From Deltaproteobacteria bacterium (GTDB lineage: Bacteria; Desulfobacterota; Desulfarculia; Desulfarculales; Desulfarculaceae), in contig JAHLLK010000061.1 in the NCBI GenBank assembly GCA_020444165.1, forward strand, positions 1-37,782: a DNA stretch of 37,782 bases, written 5' to 3'. Made by a program: the position numbers and the translations under genes. Below the pieces are notes generated by a model. That model had not been told where the DNA came from, made no database searches, and saw only the letters and a program-made list of their open reading frames with translations. Positions 26,230 through 34,300 of this stretch are shown here, in pieces (the stretch's first letter is position 1; each line of letters opens with the position of its first letter).

Positions 26230-26258
26230 AAAAGCCCCCTCCCGCGGGGGTGGGGGCT
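26230..26258 (-). terminator. Terminator of the flavodoxin gene
   Basis: On the minus strand AGCCCCC pairs with GGGGGCT, ending in a run of four Ts, 29 bases after the stop at 26287. The rest of 26018-26229 shows no gene. Confidence 0.6.
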
Positions 26259-26286
26259 CGGGGGGCTTGGCTGAATTGCTATGGAG

Positions 26287-26721
26287 TTACGAGGTCTTCC
26301 CCGCCATATCCCGGCCGTATTGGTGGCACATGGGAATGGCCCCTTCCAGATCGGCGGATTTCAGGCGCAGGCAGTCGCCGGTCATGTTCATCTTGAAAAT
26401 GTGCTTCATGGTGTCGAATATCCGCTGATGGGCCTCGCCGCTCCAGCCGAAGGAGCCAAATGAGCCGCCGCATTTGCCTTCCAGGCCCGCTTTTTCGGCC
26501 AGGAAAAGTAATTGCTTCATGGAGGCCATCATGTCGCCGTGATAGGTGGCCGAGCCGAAAAGGTAGGCGTCGTAGCCCTGGAGCTCCTCGGCGGACTTGA
26601 CCGCCGTGGCGTCCTTCACGTCCACCTCCATGCCTCCGATGCGGAGGCCCTCGGCCAAAAGATCGGCGATCCTCTTGGTTTGACCCGAACGGGTGGCGTA
26701 CACCACCAATGCTTTAGCCAT
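26287..26721 (-). CDS. Flavodoxin
   Basis: 144 residues. The FMN phosphate loop is ATRSGQTKRIA near the N-terminus. Other flavin contacts fall at GSATYHGDM and GSFGWSGEAHQ, the latter like the flavodoxin domain of FprA-type flavo-diiron proteins. It is a one- or two-electron carrier in the cytoplasm. GAGG precedes the ATG. It is the last gene of a same-strand group (rubredoxin-like, DsrE-like, Fe-S flavoprotein-like, flavodoxin). Confidence 0.9.
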   Translation of the reverse strand: MAKALVVYATRSGQTKRIADLLAEGLRIGGMEVDVKDATAVKSAEELQGYDAYLFGSATYHGDMMASMKQLLFLAEKAGLEGKCGGSFGSFGWSGEAHQRIFDTMKHIFKMNMTGDCLRLKSADLEGAIPMCHQYGRDMAGKTS

Positions 26722-26829
26722 GCTCCTCGATCCCTTTCTCCGCGCGCCCGCCGTCCCCCAGTTCTGCGCGCCGCTGGATAGTGCTCACGTGGTCCCGCCG
26801 CCGGCCGCGGCGCCGGGCGGCAATCTTGC

Positions 26830-27420
26830 TCAGGCCGCGCCGGCCTCCCGCACCACCCGGGCCCCCAGTTCCCGGGCGTCGGCCAGGGCCTGGGCGTCCT
26901 CGGCCACCGAGGCCTTTTTCTCCACCCCCCGCAGGAACAAGCCGCCCTCGTAGCTCATGTCCAGGGCGTCGTAGAAGTACTTGGCCTCCAACTCCACGGT
27001 CTGGAACAAGTTCTGGCCGCGGGTGGCGCCCACCGCTATGAGGTAACCCTTGCCGCTGTCAAAGGACTTGCGGGCGGCCTTGTCCGGTTTCCGCAGGAGC
27101 CGTGCGGACCAGCAGGCCTGGCTGCGGTCGATCACCGCCTTGGCCTGGGCCGGCACGGCGTAAAAGAAGATGGGGGCGGCCAGGATGATGGCGTCGGCCT
27201 CCTTGAGCTTGGGATAGACCTCCTGCATCTGGTCCTTTACCACGCACTCCCCGGTCTGGTCGCACCCGCCGCACTCCAGGCAGCCGGACACCTTGAGGCG
27301 GCGGCAGTACACCGTCTCGGTGGTGGCCCCGGCCTCCCGAGCCGCGGCCAGGGCTTCGTCCAGGAGAAAATCGGTGTTGCCGCCCTTGCGGGGGCTGCCA
27401 TAGATGCCCAAAACTTTCAT
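26830..27420 (-). CDS. Iron-sulfur flavoprotein-like NAD(P)H:FMN oxidoreductase
   Basis: 196 residues of the flavodoxin-like NADPH-dependent FMN reductase family, with GSPRKGGNTDFLL as the FMN loop. Cysteines at 47, 50, 53 and 59 form a compact CX2CX2CX5C motif, as in methanogen and clostridial iron-sulfur flavoproteins (Isf), so a 4Fe-4S cluster next to FMN is expected. Partners are probably the flavodoxin 108 bases downstream or the rubredoxin-like protein. An AAGGGCGC site precedes the ATG. Physiological role unproven. Confidence 0.85.
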   Translation of the reverse strand: MKVLGIYGSPRKGGNTDFLLDEALAAAREAGATTETVYCRRLKVSGCLECGGCDQTGECVVKDQMQEVYPKLKEADAIILAAPIFFYAVPAQAKAVIDRSQACWSARLLRKPDKAARKSFDSGKGYLIAVGATRGQNLFQTVELEAKYFYDALDMSYEGGLFLRGVEKKASVAEDAQALADARELGARVVREAGAA

Positions 27421-27447
27421 CTGCGCCCTTTCGCCGGCGTTAAACGC

Positions 27448-27795
27448 TCAGAAGGTGATGATTTGATAGCCCTGGAGCAGGTAGGCCGCCAGGCTGGGGT
27501 GGCCGCTCATCTCCCAGGCCAGGGGCAGGCCCAGGGCGCGCACCTGTTCCAAAACGCCCATCTGCTGGGAGCAAGCCTGGCACACCGCGCCCAACAGGCC
27601 CTGGTCCCGCACTTTTTGCCACAGGCCGTGGTGGGGGTGCTCCGGCTGGGACACCTCGGGCAACAGTTTGGTGGCCTTGCCCTCCACCACGATGGTAGGC
27701 TCCAAACCCCGTTCCTTCATATCCAGGGCGTTAAGGAGCACGTGCACCAGGCAGGCGGGCTCACCCTGGAAAACCACTAGACAATACTTGGCCAT
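27448..27795 (-). CDS. DsrE-family protein
   Basis: 115 residues. The fold signature of the DsrE/DsrF/TusD superfamily is visible (KYCLVVFQGEPACLVHVLLNALDMKERG and IVVEGKATKLL). Cysteines lie at 5, 15, 72 and 75; Cys72 in GAVCQACSQQMG is where related proteins carry the persulfide cysteine. Such proteins accept and pass on sulfane sulfur in the cytoplasm. GGGGAGA lies upstream, and 27 bases separate it from the Fe-S flavoprotein gene. Confidence 0.82.
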   Translation of the reverse strand: MAKYCLVVFQGEPACLVHVLLNALDMKERGLEPTIVVEGKATKLLPEVSQPEHPHHGLWQKVRDQGLLGAVCQACSQQMGVLEQVRALGLPLAWEMSGHPSLAAYLLQGYQIITF

Positions 27796-27837
27796 GACGG
27801 TCTCCCCGAGGCCAGGCAGGCTTTACGAAAAGCTGAC

Positions 27838-27946
27838 ACCAGGGGCCTGGCGGTGCGACCCGCCAGGCCCTGGAAGGGGAACCCGAAGCAACCCCGCAGC
27901 CGGAGGGCGGTTCTGGCCGGCCCCCCGCCGGCTCGGTCCGGCGGGG
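27838..27946 (-). repeat. Two hairpins between the rubredoxin-like and DsrE-like genes
   Basis: 27923-27946 is a 9-bp perfect stem (CCCCGCCGG, loop ctcggt) directly after the rubredoxin-like stop. 27838-27873 is a 14-bp stem with one bulged G (CCAGGGGCCTGGCGG, loop tgcgac). Both have six-base loops and no T-run. They may attenuate transcription or belong to the same hairpin family as arrays A-C. Confidence 0.6.
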
Positions 27947-27948
27947 AA

Positions 27949-28125
27949 TCAGCCCAGGCGGTTGTCCGTGCCCGAGCCGCTGCAATCGGGGGTGTAGCAA
28001 CTCACGTCCACGAAGTCGCACTTTTCCTTGCAGCTGGGGCAGGTTTCCGGCGGAGGCGGCGGGGCCAGGAACGTATAGCCGCAATGGGTGCACTTCCACG
28101 ACATTTTCTGTTCTACTTCAGACAT
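27949..28125 (-). CDS. Rubredoxin-like small metal protein
   Basis: 58 residues. Two CxxC knuckles, CTHCG (12-15) and CPSC (29-32), make a rubredoxin/zinc-ribbon site. Three more cysteines follow (36, 43, 48) in [14 protein letters not shown], an extension I associate with rubredoxin-like proteins of Desulfobacterota. It probably binds Fe or Zn through four thiolates. A strong GGGAGG site sits eight bases before the ATG. It is the first gene of the minus-strand redox group and diverges from the selenoprotein rhodanese. Confidence 0.85.
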   Translation of the reverse strand: MSEVEQKMSWKCTHCGYTFLAPPPPPETCPSCKEKCDFVDVSCYTPDCSGSGTDNRLG

Positions 28126-28285
28126 TTAGCGGGCCTCCCTTGCTGATTTGCGGGAAATCTCAGGCCGGAATACGGCGCTTTATTTTCAAGATAACGCAGG
28201 CGGGACCCTTTGGCCAGCAAACATGTATGCTTCGGATAATTCGATAAGGATAACGGTTTTTGATCGGGATCGTGAAATTTAATAC

Positions 28286-28344
28286 AGTTAATAGGTTAAA
28301 ATTGGGCTATACTATTCATTAAAATAAATTAACATATATTAACT
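28286..28344 (+). promoter_or_regulatory. AT-rich divergent promoter region with symmetric GTTAA half-sites
   Basis: The 247-base gap 28126-28372 is strikingly AT-rich on its right side. A good -10, TATACT, lies at 28308-28313. Around it sit GTTAATAGGTTAA (28287-28299) and the near-mirror TTAACATATATTAAC (28329-28343), including a perfect 8-bp inverted repeat AGTTAATA/TATTAACT. This looks like a two-by-two operator over the rhodanese promoter. No clear -35 is seen, which would suit an activated promoter. The ribosome site GGGGAGG is at 28360-28366. Confidence 0.5.
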
Positions 28345-28372
28345 AAATACTACCTATCAGGGGAGGTTACAC

Positions 28373-29737
28373 ATGCCAGCCAAGCATACCTTCACCCGCG
28401 CGCTGCTCCTGGCCCTGGGCCTGGCCGCGCTGGTGGCGGGTCCGGCCCTCGCCGCCGAGCCCCACGTCATGGCCGCCAAGAACTGCCTGGGCTGCCATAC
28501 CGAGTTCGGCAAGATGCAAAACATCGTGGCCGGCGAGGTGCAGAGCGTCTCCAAGAAAGCCAAATCCCTGCAGGTGGCCACCTCGGACGCGGACAACCTG
28601 ATCATCCAGTTCACCGACCAGACCAAGGTCAAGAACGTGGGCAAGATCAGCGACCTGAAGAAGCCCATTCCCGTTCTGGTGAAGTTCGTGAAAAAGGGCG
28701 ACGACCTGGTGGCCACCGAAGTGGTGGCCAAGCCCAAGATCAAGGTGCCCGCGAACCAGCTCCTGGACGTCAAGGACATGGCCAAGCTGGTGGCCGAAGG
28801 GCCCGAAAAGGGCAACTTCGTCCTGTTCGACTCCCGGCCGCCCATGCACTACCAGGAAGGCCACATCGCAGGCGCCATCAGCCTGCCCTTCCCGGCCATG
28901 CCCAAGAAGATGGACATGCTGCCCAAGGACAAGGGCAAGCTCATCGTGTTCTATTGCGGCGGGTTCAGATGAGTGCTCTCGCCCATGGCCGCCAGGTTGG
29001 CGGAAAAGAACGGCTACACCAAGGTGAAGGTTTTTCACGCCGGCATGCCCGCTTGGAAGCAGGCCGGCCTGCCCGTCATCACCACCCAGGACTTCGTGTC
29101 CAAGCGCCTGGCCTACATCGTGGTGCTGGACACCCGGGCGGTGGACACGGCCAAGAAAGGCTATATCCAGGGGGCCGTGGCCATGCCCCTGGACCAGGTG
29201 ATCAAGAACCGCGACCAGTTCCCGGTGGACCGCAAAGCCTACATCGTGCTCTACGGCGACAGCACCAACCTCGACCAGATGCGCCCCGTGGTCAAGGAGA
29301 TCGCCAGTTGGGGCTACTCCAACGTGTTTATCCTGGACGGCGGGTACCAGGGCTGGCTGGCCGCCAATGGCCCCATCCAAAAGGATATGATCCGCACCCA
29401 GATCTTCTACCTGCCCCGCCCGCACCCCGGGGAGATCACCGGCGACGAGTTCATGAACATCGTGAACAACAAGCCGGGGGACAAGCTTATCCTGGACGTG
29501 CGCACCAAGGCCGAGACCGCCGGCGGCATGCTCCCCGGCGCGGTGAACATCCCCGTGGACGAACTGCAAAACCGGGTCAAGGAACTGCCCAAGGACAAGG
29601 AGATCATCACCCACTGCCGCACCGGCCTCCGGGCCGAAATGGGCTACACCATCCTCCGGAACGCCGGCTACAACGCCCGCTTCCTGAACGACAAGGTGGA
29701 AATCCTGGAAACCCGCGTGTTCTGCTGCTTCAAGTAG
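28373..29737 (+). CDS. Exported triple-rhodanese selenoprotein with CxxCH motif (UGA at 28970 read as Sec)
   Basis: 454 residues if the in-frame TGA at 28970-28972 is selenocysteine (residue 200). The reading frame, codon use and rhodanese homology continue unbroken to the TAG at 29735. Order: signal peptide 1-28; CLGCH at 38-42, a c-type heme-binding motif; a small beta-rich region 50-120; rhodanese 1 (about 130-232) with Cys195 and Sec200 in YCGGFRU; rhodanese 2 (about 240-335), whose active-site position reads LYGDS, so the catalytic Cys is missing; rhodanese 3 (about 355-440) with a normal loop THCRTGLR, Cys415. The normal form of domain 1 is CGGxxC-x-LSP, so Sec stands where homologues have Cys. 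Rhodaneses move sulfane sulfur as a persulfide; a Cys-x4-Sec pair suggests redox chemistry as well. Location should be periplasmic. A premature stop is the alternative. Confidence 0.88.
28970..29003 (+). promoter_or_regulatory. Candidate bacterial SECIS hairpin after the UGA
   Basis: After TGA (28970-28972), CCGCC (28989-28993) pairs with GGCGG (28999-29003) around the loop AGGTT. The loop begins 22 bases after the UGA, within the usual 16-37 range, and contains the GGU feature of the E. coli fdhF SECIS. The stem is short (5 bp) and GC-only. Confidence 0.65.
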
Positions 29738-29751
29738 CCGTATAGGAGTCT

Positions 29752-29841
29752 GTTGGAGGAGGGGAAAGATGTGAGGGAAACCCCTTTTTATGAACAAAAA
29801 GGGGTTTCCCTCACACCCCCTTCCCCAAAAAAACATTATAT
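29752..29841 (+). repeat. Terminator-like dispersed repeat, copy 3
   Basis: About 34 bases after the rhodanese stop, 29771-29789 and 29796-29814 form a perfect 19-bp stem (GTGAGGGAAACCCCTTTTT) around the loop atgaac, followed by ACCCCCTTCCCCAAAAAAAC. Sequence before and after matches copies 1 and 2. A separate true terminator lies just downstream. Confidence 0.8.
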
Positions 29842-29864
29842 AGGCCCCCAAAAGCCGAAATCTG

Positions 29865-29904
29865 GAGGCGCCTTCCTTGGCAGGGGGGCGCCTCTCATTT
29901 TTTT
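29865..29904 (+). terminator. Intrinsic terminator of the selenoprotein gene
   Basis: GAGGCGCC (29865-29872) pairs with GGCGCCTC (29887-29894), followed by seven Ts at 29898-29904. Confidence 0.8.
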
Positions 29905-29942
29905 GGGCGGCCGGGGCAGGGAGCCCCAGCCAAGCTCTGGAT

Positions 29943-29971
29943 TTGACGCTAAGGGCCGCTTTGGGTATAGT
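29943..29971 (+). promoter_or_regulatory. Sigma-70 promoter for trpS
   Basis: TTGACG (29943-29948), 17 bases, TATAGT (29966-29971). Each box matches consensus at five of six positions with ideal spacing, 41 bases before the trpS ATG. Confidence 0.75.
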
Positions 29972-30012
29972 CGAAAGCCGGAAAAAACCCCTGCACCACC
30001 GGAGGGTCATTC

Positions 30013-30978
30013 ATGCGGGTACTCTCGGGCATCCAACCGTCGGGCATGCTGCACATCGGCAACTATTTCGCCATGATGAAGCGCATGATCGAGTTTCAGC
30101 GGGAACACACCCTGTTCTGCTTCATCGTCAACTATCACGCCCTCACCACGGTGAGCGATGCCGATTTGCTGCGCCAGGGAACCATCAACGCCTGCCTGGA
30201 CTTTCTGGCCCTGGGCCTGGACCCGGAAAAGTCCATCTTCTGGGTGCAGGGCGACGTGCCCGAGGTCACCGAGCTTACCTGGATCCTGTTCCAGCAGACC
30301 TCGGTGGGGCTCCTGGAGCGGGCCCACTCTTATAAAGATAAGCTGGCCAAGGGCTACCAACCCCACGCCGGCCTGTTCAGCTACCCTGTGCTCATGGCCG
30401 CCGATATCCTGCTCTACCAGGCCGACGCGGTGCCGGTGGGCAAGGACCAGAAGCAACACCTGGAGATGACCCGGGACATCGCCATCCGCTTCAACTCCAA
30501 CTACGGCGACACCTTTGTGGTGCCCGAGCCCTGGATCGCCGAAGACACCGCCACCGTGCCCGGGCTGGACGGCCAGAAGATGTCCAAGAGCTACGGCAAT
30601 ACCCTGGAGATCTTCTCCTCCGAAAAAGAGCTGAAGAAGAAGGTGATGCGCATCGTCACCGACTCCACCCCGGTGGAGGAGCCCAAGGACCCGGAAAAGT
30701 GCAATGTTTACAATATAATCTCCCTGTTCATGAGCGACGAGGAGAAGAAGGAGCTGGCCGACCGCTACCGGGCCGGCGGCCTGGGCTACGGCACGGTGAA
30801 GAAGGATCTCTTTGCCCGCATGTGGGAATACTTCGCCCCGGCCCGCGCCCGCCGCGAGAAGCTGGCCCAGGACCCGGGCCAGGTGCACGAGATCATGGAC
30901 CGGGGTGCGGCCAAGGCCCGGGCCTATGCCCAGGAGACCCTGGAACTGGTGCGTTCGCGGGTGGGCCTCAACTACTGA
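30013..30978 (+). CDS. trpS: Tryptophanyl-tRNA synthetase
   Basis: 321 residues, the usual compact bacterial TrpRS that charges tRNA-Trp. HIGH-type HIGN at 14-17 in SGMLHIGNY, and KMSKS at 189-193 followed by YGN. VLMAADILLYQADAVPVGKDQKQH is typical of the family. GGAGG precedes the ATG, and a near-consensus promoter sits just upstream. No leader peptide or riboswitch is visible. Confidence 0.97.
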   Translation: MRVLSGIQPSGMLHIGNYFAMMKRMIEFQREHTLFCFIVNYHALTTVSDADLLRQGTINACLDFLALGLDPEKSIFWVQGDVPEVTELTWILFQQTSVGLLERAHSYKDKLAKGYQPHAGLFSYPVLMAADILLYQADAVPVGKDQKQHLEMTRDIAIRFNSNYGDTFVVPEPWIAEDTATVPGLDGQKMSKSYGNTLEIFSSEKELKKKVMRIVTDSTPVEEPKDPEKCNVYNIISLFMSDEEKKELADRYRAGGLGYGTVKKDLFARMWEYFAPARARREKLAQDPGQVHEIMDRGAAKARAYAQETLELVRSRVGLNY

Positions 30979-31209
30979 CCGCCGGGAGGCGGCCCTCCTC
31001 CCCCCGTTCCCCCTCTGCCGCCTCTCCCCCCGCCCGCGCCGCCGCGGTCGGGGGGTTTGATTTTCTCCCGGCCCAGTGCACCCGGGAAAATCCCCCTCCG
31101 CGGCTCGTACCCAATATCTTGTTGCATGTGTGTGGCCTTGCCACTTAATATGGTGGAATCTGTTGACCGGCGCAGGCCGGGATGCTAGGTATGGGTGAAC
31201 CGGCAACCA

Positions 31210-31330
31210 GGCGGAGGGGCCCGCACGGGCTCTCTCCGCCGCCGGGCGGCAAAGGCGCGGGTTTGCCGCCGGGGCCGGTGCGCTCGTCGCTCATAGCCGC
31301 GCTGTCCAGCGGGCCGCCCTCGGGGCGGCC
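31210..31330 (+). other. Structured leader upstream of smc
   Basis: The 370-base gap between trpS and smc has no gene. It contains three strong hairpins in a row: 31210-31240 (GGCGGAG and GCCCG against CGGGC and CTCCGCC), 31245-31270 (9 bp perfect, GGCGGCAAA, loop of eight) and 31312-31330 (8 bp perfect, GGCCGCCC, loop tcg). The last ends 19 bases before the smc ATG and would touch its ribosome site. It does not match SRP RNA, 6S RNA or a riboswitch that I recognise. Confidence 0.45.
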
Positions 31331-31348
31331 GGCGCACGGGTGGGAGAC

Positions 31349-34300
31349 ATGCGGGTCAAACGCCTGGAAATCAACGGCTTCAAATCCTTTGCCGACCGGA
31401 CCTCCATCGAGTTCCCCCAGGGGCTCTGCGCGGTGGTGGGTCCCAATGGCTGCGGCAAGTCCAACGTGGTGGACGCGGTGCGCTGGGTCTTGGGCGAGCA
31501 ATCAGCCCGGCTCTTGCGCGGCCACAGCATGGAGGACGTGATCTTCGGCGGGGCCCAGGCCAGGAAACCCGGGGGCATGGCCGAGGTCAGCGTGGTTTTC
31601 GAGAACGACGGAACCGTAAAGGCCAGTCAATTCGCTGATCTATCCGAGATTATGGTCACCCGCCGGCTCTACCGTTCCGGGGACAGCGACTACCTCATCA
31701 ACCGCATGCCCTGCCGCCTCAAGGATATCCAACAGCTTCTCATGGACACCGGCCTGGGCAACCGGGCCTACGCCATCATCGAACAGGGGCGGGTGGCCTC
31801 CTTCATCGAGGCCCGGCCCGAGGAGCGCCGCCTCTGGCTGGAGGAAGCCGCCGGCATCACCCGCTACAAGAACCAGAAGAAGGTCAGCCTCCGCAAGATG
31901 GAGGGGGCCCGGGAGAATCTGGCCCGCCTGAACGACATCGTCCTGGAGGTGGAGAAGCAGATGGAGCGCCTGCAGCGCCAGGCCAAGAAGGCGCTGCGCC
32001 ATCAGGAACTCACCACCCAGGTGCGGGACCTGGACCTGACTCTCTCCTGCCTGGAGTTCCACCTGCTGAGCGAGCGCCTGGCCGAGGCCGATGCGGAGCA
32101 CCAGGCGCTGTTGGCCCAGTTGGAGGTGGCCCAGGACCGGGCCGCCGCCCTGGAGCTGGACCTGGAGACGGCCCGGCTCTCTTTTGCCCAGGCCGAGGAG
32201 GACATCAACCTAACCGGCCGGGAGCGGCTGGAGGCCCAGGGCAACATCAACCGGGCCGAGAACGAGCTGACCCTGTTGGGCCAGCAGCTGGAGAACCAGC
32301 GGAACCTGGCCGCCCGCCTGGAGGCCGACCTGCGGGAGAGCAAGGCCCGCCTGGGCCGCCTGACCGAGGACCTGGAGCGGGCCCGGGCCAAGGCCGCCGG
32401 CTCCCGGGCCAAGGCCGAGGAAAGCCAGGCCGCGGCCGGCGAGGCGGGCCAGGCCCTGGAAGCCTGCCGGGCCGAGGTGGCCCGCCTGGAGCGGGAAGGC
32501 GACGGCCGCAAGCACGCCCTGGTGGATCTCTTGTCCCAACAGAGCCAGGCCAAGAACCGCCTGGGCGATCTGGACCGCCGGGAGGGCGAGCTGCAGCGCC
32601 GCCAGGAGCAGTTCGCCGGCCGCCGGGAGCAGCTGGCCACGGACCTGGCCGCCCTGGAGGAGCAGGCCGCCGCCGCGGAGGAGGAGCTGGCGGACGGCCG
32701 CCAGGAACTGGACCAGCTGACCCAGCGGGTGGAAGAACTCCGCGAGGAGCGGCGGCAGCGTGAGGAAGAGCGCGCGGTGCTCCGGCGCGAGGAAGAGGAA
32801 GCCAACCGCCAGCACGCCCGCCTGGCGGCCGAGACGGACGCCTTGGCCGGGAGCCTGGCCTCCCACGACTGGGTCGGCGGCGCGGTCAAGAAGGTCCTGG
32901 ACGCCGCGGCCAAGGGCCAGACCCCGGCCCCGGTGCTAGGGGTGGCCGGCGAGCTTTTGAAGGCCGCGCCCGGCTGGGAGGAGCTGGTGGAAACGGCCCT
33001 GGGGCCGGACTTGCAAGCCGTGGTGGTGGCCACCGCGGCCCAGGCCCGGGAGCTGTTGGCCTGGGCGGCCCCCAAGAAGCTGGGGCGGCTCCGGGTGGCG
33101 GCCCTGGAAGAGCTCCGCTGCCGGGGAGCCGCGACCCCGGCCGGGTCCACCGCCCTGTTGGACAAAGTTTCCCCCGCCCCGGGCCTGGAGCCCCTGGCCT
33201 GGTTGCTGGAAGGCGCCGGCGCCTGCCCGGAGGAAGCCGCGGCCTGGGAGGCCGGAGGCGCGCTGGCCCCGGGCCAATGGCTGGCCGGCCCCGAGGGCTT
33301 CCGCCTGGAGCGGCCCGGGGTGGCCCAGGCCGGCAAGGGCGGCGGCTCGGTGCTGGCCCGCCAGAACGAGCTGGACCGCCGCCGGGCCGCCCGCGACGCG
33401 GCCCGGGAGGAATGGGAGCAGACCCGGGCCCTGTCCGCCGAGGCCCAGGAGGAGGCCGAGTATCTCCGCCAGGAGGAAGCGGAACAGCGCTCCCGCCTAG
33501 AGGAGCTGGGCCAGACCAGCCGCCAGGCCGAGCAGGACCTGTTCCGGGCCCGGGAGACCGCGTCCCTGAAGAGCCGCCAACTGGAGGGCCTGGATTTTGA
33601 CAGTGGCGAGGCCCTGGACGAACTGGACCAGCTGACCGCCGAGCGGGAGCGTCTGGAGATCGCCGGCCGAGACCTGGCCCAAAGGGTGGCCCGGGAGGAA
33701 GCGGCCCTCAGCCAGGACCAGTCCGGCCTGGAAGCCGCCCGGGAGCGGCTGGAGGAAGTCCGCCGCCAGGAGAGCGAAGCCCGGCTGGCCGTGTCTTCCC
33801 TGGAGAACCAGGCCGAGCAGGCCGCCCGGGAAGCCACGCGGCTGGCCCGGGAGCTGGAAGGCGTCGGCGAGCGGGTCGAGAGCCTGGCCGCCGAGCTGAC
33901 CAGCGGCAGCGACACCCTGGCCTCGTTGGAGAAACGCCGCCGCGACGCCCAGAGCCGCCTGGGCTCCCTCTACAGCGAAATGGACCGCCGCGAGGCGGCC
34001 TACCGCGAGGCCCAGGAGTCCCTCAGCCAGATCCAGTCCGATCTGGCCCTCCGGGAGGCCGAGCTGAAAGCCGCCCGGGCCGTGCTGAAGCAGGTGGAGG
34101 AAGCCACCACCCAAGCCAATTGGCGCAAGAAAGAGCTGACCCTGAACCGGGACAACCTGGCCGGGCAGGTGGCCGAACGCTGCCGGGTGGATCTCGCCCA
34201 GGACTGCGCCCGGCATCTGCCAGCCAAGGGTTTTGACCTGGAGGAGGGCCGCGAGCGCTTCAACCGTCTGAAAAACCAGCTCCTTAACCTGGGGCCGGTG

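Noticed and set aside
28970..28972. Frameshift or nonsense pseudogene explanation for the rhodanese
   Set aside because: Frame, composition and homology are intact on both sides, and the UGA sits at a conserved Cys position with a hairpin after it. Kept only as the alternative.
31110..31340. SRP RNA or another housekeeping RNA before smc
   Set aside because: Short resemblances such as GCTAGGT are present, but the conserved SRP GGAAGG/AGCAG domain is absent.
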